From Streptomyces sp. NBC_00223 (GTDB taxonomy: Bacteria; Actinomycetota; Actinomycetes; Streptomycetales; Streptomycetaceae), in contig NZ_CP108109.1 in the NCBI RefSeq assembly GCF_036199905.1, positions 3,147,501 through 3,211,500 of the forward strand: DNA of 64,000 nt, read 5' to 3'. The notes beneath the pieces were generated by a model that worked only from the letters and a program-made list of their open reading frames with translations, made no database searches and was not told the DNA's origin. Of the stretch, positions 10,037-18,198 are shown one piece after another; position 1 is the stretch's first letter; each line of letters begins with the position of its first letter. Position numbers and translations under genes: made by a program.

Positions 10037-10719
10037 CCGGGCGCCCGCCCCACCCGTCCGTGCCCGCCCGGCTGCTCGTGATCACCGCGGTGGCACCGGA
10101 GCGCGACGCCGTGCTGGCGGGGCTGGACGGTGCCGCCGATGTCGTCGCGGGCGGGGTCGGCCCCGCGGCGGCCGCCGCCTCCACCGCGACCGCGCTGGCC
10201 CGCGCCGAGGCGGCGGGACGCCCGTACGGCCTGGTGGTCTCGGCCGGCATCGGCGGCGGTTTCGCCCCGGCCGCGCCGGTGGGCACGGTCGCCGTCGCGT
10301 CCGCGATCGTGGCCGCGGACCTCGGGGTACGGACGGCCGAGGGCTTCGTACCGGTCGACGAGCTGGGCTTCGGCGCCTCGCGCCACCTGCCGCCGGCCGC
10401 GCTGAGCCGGGCCGTCGCCGAGGCGCTGCACGCGGCGTACGGGCCCGTTCTCACGGTGTCCACGGTGACCGGTACGGCCGAGCGCGCCGCCGAGCTGACC
10501 GCCCGCCACCCGGACGCGGTGGCCGAGGCGATGGAGGGGTTCGGGGTGGCGGCGGCCGCCGCCGCGGCCGGCGTACCCGTACTGGAGATCCGTACGGTGT
10601 CCAACGCCGTCGGCCCCCGGGACCGGGCGGCCTGGCGGATCGGCGAGGCACTGGCGGCGCTGACGACGGCGTTCGGGAAGCTCCCGGCCGCGCTGGAGGT
10701 TGAGGCAAAGCATGGCTAG
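10033..10719 (+). CDS. mqnB: Futalosine hydrolase (menaquinone biosynthesis)
   Basis: A 228-residue cytosolic enzyme that removes hypoxanthine (or adenine from aminodeoxyfutalosine) in the futalosine route to menaquinone. The nucleoside-phosphorylase-like fold is recognisable from LLVITAVAPERDAVLAGL at the N-terminus, the glycine-rich VSAGIGGGF phosphate/ribose loop, and AEAMEGFGVAAAA, which holds the purine-binding Met-Glu. It starts at ATG 10033, overlapping the preceding stop by 4 nt, and overlaps mqnD by 8 nt, so all three genes are coupled. The direct mqnB-mqnD linkage makes the assignment secure. Confidence 0.93.
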   Translation: MTGRPPHPSVPARLLVITAVAPERDAVLAGLDGAADVVAGGVGPAAAAASTATALARAEAAGRPYGLVVSAGIGGGFAPAAPVGTVAVASAIVAADLGVRTAEGFVPVDELGFGASRHLPPAALSRAVAEALHAAYGPVLTVSTVTGTAERAAELTARHPDAVAEAMEGFGVAAAAAAAGVPVLEIRTVSNAVGPRDRAAWRIGEALAALTTAFGKLPAALEVEAKHG

Positions 10720-11638
10720 CAACGCGGACAACGCAAGCAACGCTGACAACGCACAGAACACGGCTGAGCCGGCGCCCGGCCGGCCGGGCACGGCGGACGG
10801 CGACGCGTTGCGGATCGCGTACTCCCCCTGTCCCAACGACACCTTCGTCTTCCACGCCTGGGCGCACGGCCTGATCCCCGACGCGCCGCCGCTCGATGTG
10901 ACCTTCGCCGACATCGACCTCACCAACGGGATGGCCGAGCGCGGCGAGTTCGACGTCCTCAAGGTCTCGTACGCGGTGCTGCCGTGGGTGCTGGACGAGT
11001 ACGCGCTGCTGCCCTGCGGCGGCGCGCTGGGCCGCGGCTGCGGGCCGCTGGTGCTCACCCGTGAGCCCGGGGTGGACCTGGCGGGCAAGACGGTGGCGGT
11101 GCCGAGCGAGCGGTCGACCGCGTATCTGCTCTTCCGGCTGTGGGCGGCGGCCGAGGTGCCCGGCGGGGTCGGCGAGATCGTGGTGCTGCCCTTCCACGAG
11201 ATCATGCCCGCGGTCCGCGACGGCCGGGTGGACGCGGGTCTGGTGATCCACGAAGCCCGCTTCACCTATCAGAACTACGGGCTGCACAGCCTCGCGGACA
11301 TGGGCGAGCACTGGGAGTCCACCACCGGGCTGCCGATCCCGCTGGGCGCGATCATCGCCAAGCGCTCGCTGGGCAAGGAGCGGCTGCACGCGCTGGCGGA
11401 GGCCGCGCGCGACTCGGTGCGCAGGGCGTGGGACGACCCGGACGCCTCCCGCGCGTATGTGCTCGCGCACTCCCAGGAGATGGACCCGGCGGTCGCCGAC
11501 CAGCACATCGGGCTGTACGTCAACGAGTTCACCGCCGATCTGGGCGAGGACGGCTACGCGGCCGTACGGGGTCTGCTCACCCGGGCGGCGGCCGAAGGGC
11601 TTGTACCGCCGCTGGGCGCGGACGCGCTGGCTTTTTAG
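10712..11638 (+). CDS. mqnD: 1,4-dihydroxy-6-naphthoate synthase
   Basis: A 308-residue enzyme of the futalosine pathway that converts cyclic dehypoxanthine futalosine into 1,4-dihydroxy-6-naphthoate. The family hallmark IAYSPCPNDTFVFHAW appears near residue 30, followed by the periplasmic-binding-protein-like fold (DVLKVSYAVLPW; IHEARFTYQNYGL; SLGKERL). The first 25 residues are Asn/Ala-rich and not conserved. ATG 10712 lies inside the end of mqnB with GGAGG upstream. A strong bidirectional terminator follows. Confidence 0.93.
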   Translation: MASNADNASNADNAQNTAEPAPGRPGTADGDALRIAYSPCPNDTFVFHAWAHGLIPDAPPLDVTFADIDLTNGMAERGEFDVLKVSYAVLPWVLDEYALLPCGGALGRGCGPLVLTREPGVDLAGKTVAVPSERSTAYLLFRLWAAAEVPGGVGEIVVLPFHEIMPAVRDGRVDAGLVIHEARFTYQNYGLHSLADMGEHWESTTGLPIPLGAIIAKRSLGKERLHALAEAARDSVRRAWDDPDASRAYVLAHSQEMDPAVADQHIGLYVNEFTADLGEDGYAAVRGLLTRAAAEGLVPPLGADALAF

Positions 11639-11749
11639 AACGGTCTTGCGGGCGGGGGTCATTGAGGTCCGGCGGCGTCCCGGATTTTCCGCCCCCGCCC
11701 GGAAATCCTTGACCGGAAACCGCGCGGAATCGTGTCCTGAAATACTTGC

Positions 11750-11788
11750 GGGCGTTTTTCCGGAGGCGGCCCCTCCGGAAAAACGCCC
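11750..11788. terminator. Bidirectional terminator between mqnD and the cold-shock gene
   Basis: A perfect 17-bp inverted repeat, GGGCGTTTTTCCGGAGG, with a 5-nt loop (11767-11771). The T5/A5 runs sit inside the arms, so either strand gives a GC-rich hairpin, and it lies between convergent genes. Just downstream (11790-11830) are two inverted remnants of the GGCGTTTGA repeat family seen at 3.3 kb. Confidence 0.9.
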
Positions 11789-11839
11789 GTCCTGTCAAAC
11801 GCCGGCGTCCGTCACGTCAAACGCCGCCGCCCGACACCG

Positions 11840-12223
11840 TCATACGTCCAGCTGGTCCGCCACGACCCGCAGCACGGAGGCGATCTTGTGGCCGTGCGCC
11901 TTGTCCGGGTACTTGCCGCGCTGGAGCGAGCGGGCGACGTCCTCCAGCAGGGTCGTGAGGTCCTGCACGATGGGCAGCAGCTCGTCCGGCTTGCGGCGCT
12001 GAGCGGCCGCGACGGAGGGGGCGGGGTCGAGCAGAGTCACCGAAAGTGCCTGGTCGCCGCGCTGTCCCGCGACGACTCCGAATTCCACGCGCTGTCCGGG
12101 CTTGAGGGCCGCCACGCCGTCGGGCAGCACCGAGGAGTGCACGAAGACGTCGCCGCCGTCATCGCGGGAGAGAAAGCCGAAGCCCTTCTCGCTGTTGAAC
12201 CACTTGACCTTGCCGGTAGGCAC
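11840..12223 (-). CDS. Cold-shock domain protein with C-terminal extension
   Basis: A 127-residue protein read from GTG 12223, which has GAGG six nt upstream. Residues 1-65 are a canonical cold-shock OB fold, with RNP1 (KGFGFL) and RNP2 (VFVHSSV) nucleic-acid-binding motifs. Residues 75-127 form a helical extension (ELLPIVQDLTTLLEDVARSL...) not found in the 67-residue CspA type. Such long forms are usual in actinobacteria. Role as RNA chaperone or DNA-binding factor is inferred from the family. It is convergent with mqnD and divergent from the small membrane protein at 12379. Confidence 0.9.
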   Translation of the reverse strand: MPTGKVKWFNSEKGFGFLSRDDGGDVFVHSSVLPDGVAALKPGQRVEFGVVAGQRGDQALSVTLLDPAPSVAAAQRRKPDELLPIVQDLTTLLEDVARSLQRGKYPDKAHGHKIASVLRVVADQLDV

Positions 12224-12378
12224 GTCCGACCTCGTCCTCATTGCTCGAAACTGCTGTGAATATGACATCAGCGGGTCCATCGGAGACCCGCTGGCACCAG
12301 GCTAATGGCCTGCCGCTGTGTGACAAGACGCCGAGGTCACGTTCCCCGGTGTCCACGGAACGGACCTACCCTTGTCCG

Positions 12379-12681
12379 GTGAGCAAACAAACCCTGGGCG
12401 CCGGTGACCTGCTCGTGCGGGTCGGCGCGATCGTGTTCCTGGTGGGGGCGGTCGGCACGATGGCCACCGTCGCCCCGCTGCTGCTGGGCACCCACCGGCT
12501 GCCGACGCCGGCGTACTTCGTGTCGATGCTGATGGCCGTCGGGCTCGCGCTGGCCCTCGGCGGTGTGCTGCGCTCGGCGCTGTCCCAGCGGCAGGCGCTG
12601 CGTGAGGCGGTCGGGGGCGCGGACGGCGGCTCAGGCGTACGGGACGGCGGCGCGCCCGCTCAGGCCGCCGCCGAGCTGTAG
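12379..12681 (+). CDS. Small two-helix membrane protein
   Basis: A 100-residue protein read from GTG 12379. Two clear hydrophobic helices (about residues 14-36 and 47-67) flank a short loop (GTHRLPTP), followed by a Gly/Ala-rich cytosolic tail. I do not recognise a named family; it is probably an actinobacterial conserved membrane protein. Its 3' end overlaps the convergent HAD gene by 22 bp, which is unusual and leaves no room for a terminator between them. Confidence 0.7.
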   Translation: MSKQTLGAGDLLVRVGAIVFLVGAVGTMATVAPLLLGTHRLPTPAYFVSMLMAVGLALALGGVLRSALSQRQALREAVGGADGGSGVRDGGAPAQAAAEL

Positions 12682-13379
12682 TCCGCGAACCAGGCGGGGA
12701 ACTCGGTCAGGTCGCCGAGTACGACATCGGCCCCGGCCGCGCGCAGCGTCTCCGCGTCGAACGGCCCGGTGGTCACCGCCACCGACAGCGCCCCCGCGGC
12801 CCGGGCGCCGCGTACGTCCCCGGTGTGGTCCCCGACGTAGACGGCCGCGCCGTACTCGATCAGCGCCCGCGCCTTCGCCTCCGCCCACAGCCAGCCGCGC
12901 AGTTCCGCGTCGATGCCGAGGTGGGTGAGGTGCAGCCGGGCGCTCGGCTCGTACTTGGCGGTGACGACGACCGGCCGTCCGCCCGCCGCCCGCACCGCCG
13001 CGACGGATTCCGCCGCGCCCGGCATCGCGGGTGAGGGCACGATCGCGTGGTCCACGTAGAGGGCGCGGTAGCGGTCGCCCATCTCCTGGACGTGCTCGGC
13101 CGGGAACCAGTGGGCGAGCTCCTGCTCCAGCGGCGGCCCGAGCCGGGTCACGGCCAGATCCCCGTCGATGAAGACACCGGTCTCGGCGGCCAGCCGCTCG
13201 AACACCGCCCGGATGCCGGGCCGCGAGTCGACCAGGGTCATGTCCAGGTCGAAGCCGACGGTCAGCGGGGAGCGGGGGCTCGGGGCTCCCGGCTGGGGAA
13301 CGGACGGCTGCGGGGTCGGCGTCCGGACCGGCGTCGGGACCGGCGTCGGCGCGGAGAGATCGTTGGTCACGCCACCCAT
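12660..13379 (-). CDS. HAD-family hydrolase
   Basis: A 239-residue predicted phosphatase. Motif I FDLDMTL has nucleophile Asp44 and acid Asp46. The cap helices follow, then motif II in VVVTAKYE, the motif III Lys near EAKARALIEYG, and motif IV VGDHTGDVRGA. This order fits subfamily I haloacid dehalogenase enzymes such as phosphoglycolate phosphatase-like proteins; the substrate is unknown. The start is uncertain (ATG 13379 or GTG 13385 or 13370), since none has a good ribosome binding site. Residues 11-37 are a Pro-Thr/Pro-Val repeat made by near-tandem codons, a low-complexity N-terminal tail not expected in the family. Confidence 0.85.
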   Translation of the reverse strand: MGGVTNDLSAPTPVPTPVRTPTPQPSVPQPGAPSPRSPLTVGFDLDMTLVDSRPGIRAVFERLAAETGVFIDGDLAVTRLGPPLEQELAHWFPAEHVQEMGDRYRALYVDHAIVPSPAMPGAAESVAAVRAAGGRPVVVTAKYEPSARLHLTHLGIDAELRGWLWAEAKARALIEYGAAVYVGDHTGDVRGARAAGALSVAVTTGPFDAETLRAAGADVVLGDLTEFPAWFADYSSAAA

Positions 13380-13481
13380 TGTCACCGGCCGGTCGAGCTC
13401 TTGTGGGCCGGTGCCCGAATCGTCCCGGTGGCGCGCACCGGGTGACCCGGCGGCGCTGGACCTGACGTGGTGTCAGATCTG

Positions 13482-14480
13482 CTACGCGGTACGCCGGCTG
13501 CGCCATAGCAGGTAGAGCGCGGAGCCGAAGGCCGCGAGCCGTACGGTGGCCGGGAAGGCGTCCTGCATCGCCTGGCCCATCTGACCCTGCGCGATGGGCG
13601 TGCTCCACTTGCCCGCATTGCGGCCCCACAGCCACACCGCCATGCCCAGGACGGCCAGGCCCGGGATGCCGAGGACGGCGAACTTCGCCTGCGGGCGCGA
13701 GAGCCGGGGCGAGAACCAGCCGGCGAGCCAGCCGAGGCCGAGCGGTATCCACGAGCCGATGGCGGCGCCCGCGATCAACAGGACCGCGGCCAGCAGGAGT
13801 ACGGGGTTGCCGAGGCCCTTGCCGGCGCCTCCGCCCTCTCGGCGGCGCAGGAGCCGGCGGCGGGGCGTGCCGCCCTTGGGCTCCTCCTCGTACACCTCTT
13901 CCTCGTCCGCCGCGGGTGGGGCGAGGCCCGGGCCGGGTCCGGCGTCGTCCTCGCCCTCTTCGAGGTCCTCGTCGTCGAACGGGATGAAGATGCCGCCGGT
14001 CATCCCCGGCAGCCCGGTCAGCTCGTCCCCGGCGCGGAAATGGCCTCCGGCGCCGCGGGGGTCGACGCGCAGCCAGTCGGAGTCGCGGCCGGAGCCCCTG
14101 GCCGTCTTCGCGCCCTTGGCGTCGGACGCGTTCTCGGCGTCCTCCGCGCGGGCCCGGGGGACCTGGGGGCCGGGGGCGCGCTTGGCGTAGGGCCCGTACG
14201 AGCCGGGCGGCGGCTCGGCGGCGGGCGCGTCGTCGGAGGACGACGCGCGGGTACGGCCGCCCGTGCCCGCCGCGGCCTCCACGACCGCGTCCGGGCTGCC
14301 GATCCGGCCCAGGATGCGCTCGACGGTGGCCGGGCTGTCGGCGCCGCGGCGCTCGCGGTCGATGTCGTTGCGCAGTTGCGCGACGAGTTGCATCCGCTGC
14401 GCGGCGGGCAGGGCGGTCTGCGCCAGATCGCCGACCCGGCTCAGATAGTCGAACACCAGCCGGTCACTCTCGACACCCAC
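13482..14480 (-). CDS. Membrane protein with N-terminal HAAS-like domain
   Basis: A 332-residue protein. GTG 14480 follows GGAAGGGGG by seven nt. The N-terminal 70 residues (DRLVFDYLSRVGDLAQ, then ILGRIGSPDAVVEAA) resemble the helical HAAS/permease-prefix domains that precede membrane segments. A long acidic and Pro-rich linker (residues 75-215) follows, then a C-terminal block of four or so hydrophobic helices. Function is unknown. It is divergent from the XPB-partner gene at 14613. Confidence 0.7.
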   Translation of the reverse strand: MGVESDRLVFDYLSRVGDLAQTALPAAQRMQLVAQLRNDIDRERRGADSPATVERILGRIGSPDAVVEAAAGTGGRTRASSSDDAPAAEPPPGSYGPYAKRAPGPQVPRARAEDAENASDAKGAKTARGSGRDSDWLRVDPRGAGGHFRAGDELTGLPGMTGGIFIPFDDEDLEEGEDDAGPGPGLAPPAADEEEVYEEEPKGGTPRRRLLRRREGGGAGKGLGNPVLLLAAVLLIAGAAIGSWIPLGLGWLAGWFSPRLSRPQAKFAVLGIPGLAVLGMAVWLWGRNAGKWSTPIAQGQMGQAMQDAFPATVRLAAFGSALYLLWRSRRTA

Positions 14481-14612
14481 CGTCAAGCCCCCTTCCACCA
14501 TGCTGCGTTGGCCCCCGTTCGGCCAGGAACGACCGTACTCGCCCGGCCCGGGGGCTGTCCTCACCCCGCGCGCGGGCTCGGATATTCGAGCCGTGCGGCT
14601 AATGTGGGACGG

Positions 14613-17207
14613 ATGACGACCGGAGGCCGCGGCACGGAGCCGCGCACGCTCGCGGAGGACCTGCGCGCCCGAGACGACGAGGCGCTGGCCCTTCTCCTGC
14701 GCACCCGCCCGGACCTCCTGACGCCCGTCCCCACGGACCTCACCCAGCTCGCCACCAGGGCCGCGACCCGCGCGTCCGTGCTCCGCACGCTGGACCAGCT
14801 CGACGCGTTCACCCACCAGGTGGCCGAGGCACTGGCCGTGTCCCCGGACCCCTGCGGCTACGAATCACTCCGCGCGCTGATGACGGGCCGCCCACCCGCA
14901 CCCCCGGCCCCGCCCAGAACCGCCACGCCCGCCGACGCGCCCGACCACCCCGGCGGGACGGGGGGCGAGGCCGGGCTCGCCGCAGGCGAAGGTGGGCTGG
15001 ACGTCGGGACCTACGAGGGCGTCGTGGCCCAGTTGCCGCGGGCGCTGGACGTGCTGCGGGCGCGGGCGCTGGTGTGGGGCGGCGAGGACCGGCTGCGGCT
15101 CGTACGGACGGCCCGCGACATCCTCGCCCCCTCCCCCACCGTCGTCTCGGCCACCGGCCTCGGCCCGTCCGTCGGCGAGGCGACAGCCGGCATGTCACCG
15201 GCCCGGTTGCAGGAGATCGTCGCGGACGCGGGCCTGCCCGCGACCCACGACCCGATCAGCGCCATCGCCGCGCTCACCGCCCTCTTCGGCGACCCGCAAC
15301 GCCTCACCGCGCTGCTGGCGGGCGCGCCGGCCGCCGCCGGGGCCGTACTGGAACGCCTGGTGTGGGGCCCGCCCTACGGCGAAGTACGGGACGCCACCGT
15401 GCCCGTACGAGCCGCGACCGCCACCACCCCCGTGCAGTGGCTGCTCGCCCGCGGCCTGCTGCTCCCCTCGGGCCGGCACAACGTCGTACTGCCCCGCGAG
15501 GCCGCCCTGACCCTGCGCGGCGGCCGCGCCCACCGCGTACCCGAGCCGCTGCCCCCGCCCCTGGCGCCCGTCCCCCGCCAGCAGCGCACGGTCGACCTCA
15601 CGGCGGCGGGCCAGGCGCTCACCGCGGTCCGGACCGTCACCGAGGTCGTCACCGAGTGGCAGACCGGCGGCCCTGCGGTGCTGCGGGCCGGCGGCATCAG
15701 CGTCCGCGACCTCAAGCGAGCCGCGACCGCCCTCGACCTGCCCGAGCCGCAGACCGCCTTCTGGCTCGAACTCGCCTACGCCGCCGGTCTGATCGCCACC
15801 GACGGCGAACTCGACGAGGCGTACGCGCCCACGCCCGCCGCCGACGACTGGCGGCAGCTCCCGCCGCACGAGCAGTGGACCGTACTGGCCGGCGCCTGGC
15901 TCGGCACGACCCGTACGCCCGGTCTCGTCGGCAGCCGCGACGCCAAGGGCCGGGCGCTGGCCGCGCTCGGCCCCGATCTGGACCGGGCGCTGACCCCGCA
16001 GGTACGCCGCCGTACGCTCGGGCTGCTCGCCGAGCTGCCGCCCGGTTCCGCCGCCACCCGCGACTCGCTGCTGGCCCGGCTGCGCTGGGACCGTCCGCTG
16101 CGGGCGGGCGCGGACGCCTTCCGCGCGGACCTGCTCAGCTGGACGCTGCACGACGCCGAGACCCTGGGCATCACCGGGCGCGGCGCGCTCGCCGCCCACG
16201 GCCGAGCGATGCTCGCGCCAAAGGGTGACGCCCGCACCAAGGGCGAGGCCCGGACCGGGGGCGACCCGGGGGCGACCGCCGCCGCGCTGCTCGCCCCGCT
16301 GCTGCCCGAACCCCTCGACCACGTGCTGCTCCAGGCCGACCTGACCGCCGTCGCGCCCGGCCCGCTGGTCGGCCCGCTCGCCGACACCCTCGGCGTGCTC
16401 GCCGACATCGAGTCCAAGGGCGGCGCGACCGTCTACCGCTTCACGCCCGAGTCGGTGCGCCGCGCCCTGGACGCGGGCCGTACGGCGGCCGAACTCCAGG
16501 CGTTCCTGACCGCGCACTCCCGTACGCCGGTCCCGCAGCCGCTCAGCTACCTCATCGACGACATGGCCCGCCGCCACGGCACCCTTCGGGTCGGCGCGGC
16601 CGCCGCCTATCTGCGCTGCGACGATGACGCGCTGCTCGCCGAACTCCTCGCCGACCGCCGCGCCTCGGGTCTTGGCCTGCGCCGCCTCGCGCCGACCGTG
16701 CTGGCCGCGCAGGCGGACCCGTCCACGCTGCTGGAACGGCTGCGGGCGATGGGGCTCGCGCCCGCCGCCGAGTCCGCCGAGGGCGACGTGCTGATCACCC
16801 GGCCGGACGCCAAGCGCACCCCGCCGCGTACGCCGCCCGTCCCGCTCACGGACGGTCCGCCGACCCCCGACACCGCGCTGCTCGGCGCCGCGGTCAAGGC
16901 GATCCGGGCGGGTGACCGGGCCGCCACCGCCGTGCACCGCGCGCCCGCCGCGGCCGCCTCGGGCGACGGCCTTCCCCGCACCCCGGCTGCCGACACGCTG
17001 GCCACGATGCAGGCGGCCACGCTCAGCGGCGAGTCCCTGTGGATCGGCTACGTGAACGCGGACGGCGCCGCCAGCCAGCGCGTGATCGCCCCGGTCCGCG
17101 TCGAGGGCGGCTACGTCACCGCGTACGACCACACCGCCGACGAGGTCCGCACCTTCGCCCTCCACCGCATCACGGGCGTCTCCGAACTCACCGACACCCC
17201 CACCTGA
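14613..17207 (+). CDS. Helicase-associated protein with XPB/Ssl2-like domain
   Basis: An 864-residue cytosolic protein from ATG 14613. The N-terminus (LAEDLRARDDEALALLLRTRPDLL...LATRAATRASVLRTLDQLDAF) and the C-terminal region (VLLQADLTAVAPGPLVGPLADTL...RHGTLRVGAAAAYLRC) are characteristic of the actinobacterial protein that carries the XPB/Ssl2 helicase-associated module (Helicase_C_3). It has no Walker A or DEAD motif of its own, so it is not an independent helicase. An XPB helicase lies 2.6 kb downstream on the same strand, and from memory the mycobacterial homologues (Rv0862c and Rv0861c) are adjacent, suggesting they act together in DNA repair. Confidence 0.8.
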   Translation: MTTGGRGTEPRTLAEDLRARDDEALALLLRTRPDLLTPVPTDLTQLATRAATRASVLRTLDQLDAFTHQVAEALAVSPDPCGYESLRALMTGRPPAPPAPPRTATPADAPDHPGGTGGEAGLAAGEGGLDVGTYEGVVAQLPRALDVLRARALVWGGEDRLRLVRTARDILAPSPTVVSATGLGPSVGEATAGMSPARLQEIVADAGLPATHDPISAIAALTALFGDPQRLTALLAGAPAAAGAVLERLVWGPPYGEVRDATVPVRAATATTPVQWLLARGLLLPSGRHNVVLPREAALTLRGGRAHRVPEPLPPPLAPVPRQQRTVDLTAAGQALTAVRTVTEVVTEWQTGGPAVLRAGGISVRDLKRAATALDLPEPQTAFWLELAYAAGLIATDGELDEAYAPTPAADDWRQLPPHEQWTVLAGAWLGTTRTPGLVGSRDAKGRALAALGPDLDRALTPQVRRRTLGLLAELPPGSAATRDSLLARLRWDRPLRAGADAFRADLLSWTLHDAETLGITGRGALAAHGRAMLAPKGDARTKGEARTGGDPGATAAALLAPLLPEPLDHVLLQADLTAVAPGPLVGPLADTLGVLADIESKGGATVYRFTPESVRRALDAGRTAAELQAFLTAHSRTPVPQPLSYLIDDMARRHGTLRVGAAAAYLRCDDDALLAELLADRRASGLGLRRLAPTVLAAQADPSTLLERLRAMGLAPAAESAEGDVLITRPDAKRTPPRTPPVPLTDGPPTPDTALLGAAVKAIRAGDRAATAVHRAPAAAASGDGLPRTPAADTLATMQAATLSGESLWIGYVNADGAASQRVIAPVRVEGGYVTAYDHTADEVRTFALHRITGVSELTDTPT

Positions 17208-17328
17208 TCACCCCCGCGCCACAACCAGCGCTCCCCCGGCCCACTCGGGCCCACTGCCGTACCTCCTCCGCTCCGATGCCTCACTCACAGAGCGTGACAT
17301 GAACCACTGACAATGGGCCGTGGGGCCG

Positions 17329-18042
17329 TCAGCGGGGGGCTTTCGGGGTGGGGGGACGGCGGTGGTACCAGTGGGGGCGGCGGGGGTGGAGGGCGCGGCC
17401 CAGGCGGCGGCCGAGGAGGAGGTAGCCGAGCAGGGCACCCGTCGTGTTGAGGATGACGTCGTCGACGTCGAAGGCGCGGCCCTCGACGATCAGCCCCTGG
17501 GCCGTCTCGACCAGGACCATCACCAGCGCGGTGAGCAGCGCGACCCGGACCAGTCCGCGGGCCCGCGGGAAGAGCACCGGGAGCAGCACGCCGAAGGGCA
17601 CGCCGAGCAGGATGTTGCCGCCGATCTGCTTGACGGTGTCCCGCAGGAGTGGCTGGTCGAGGTAGGCCCGGATCGAGGCGCCCGGGCGCAGATTCGTGTG
17701 GATCAGGGCGTCCGAGGACGGCGACGGCACCAGGGTCACCCTGGCCAGCGCCACCGCGAAGCCCACCATGCACACGAGGGCGACGGCGAGCACGGCCGCG
17801 CGGGCGAGCGCCGGACCGAGGGCGTGCCGCTGGAGTAGGGGCGGCCGCCGGGCCCCGGGAGCGCGCGGCACGACGTCCGCCTCGCGCCCTGGCTTCGCAT
17901 CCGCCTCGCGCCCAGGACGCGAATTCGGCGTCTTGGGCCCCCGCTCGGCTCCCCGCAGCCCGCGCTTCCGCCCCGGGACCGCCTCCCCCTTCGGCCGCGT
18001 CCTCCGCAACGCCGTACCGAACCGCGTCATACGCGTCACCAT
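17329..18042 (-). CDS. VanZ-family membrane protein
   Basis: A 237-residue membrane protein. An Arg/Gly-rich cytosolic N-terminus (about 75 residues) precedes four or five hydrophobic segments. The block QIGGNILLGVPFGVLLPVLF with ETAQGLIVEGRAFDVDDVILNTTGALLGY is the VanZ signature. VanZ in enterococci confers low-level teicoplanin resistance, but most Streptomyces homologues are uncharacterised and have no van cluster nearby, as here. The terminator of the LPXTG gene separates it from that upstream gene. Confidence 0.85.
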   Translation of the reverse strand: MVTRMTRFGTALRRTRPKGEAVPGRKRGLRGAERGPKTPNSRPGREADAKPGREADVVPRAPGARRPPLLQRHALGPALARAAVLAVALVCMVGFAVALARVTLVPSPSSDALIHTNLRPGASIRAYLDQPLLRDTVKQIGGNILLGVPFGVLLPVLFPRARGLVRVALLTALVMVLVETAQGLIVEGRAFDVDDVILNTTGALLGYLLLGRRLGRALHPRRPHWYHRRPPTPKAPR

Positions 18043-18089
18043 CAGCCGCCCCCTCGCGTGTCCACCGTCCCGGCGGCGTCTACCCGCGA

Positions 18090-18132
18090 CCGGCCGCCGT
18101 ACGCCGCTGGTCGAGCGGCGTACGGCGGCCGG
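18090..18132 (-). terminator. Strong hairpin terminator after the LPXTG gene
   Basis: A perfect 19-bp inverted repeat (arms 18090-18108 and 18114-18132) with a 5-nt loop GGTCG lies 66 bp past the LPXTG stop codon and before the VanZ start. No T-tract follows, which is normal in Streptomyces. Confidence 0.85.
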
Positions 18133-18198
18133 ATCACCGCAGGGGCCGTACGGAGAGCCGTACGGGAGAAGGCGGCGTGCGTACGGGTACGCGCGTGC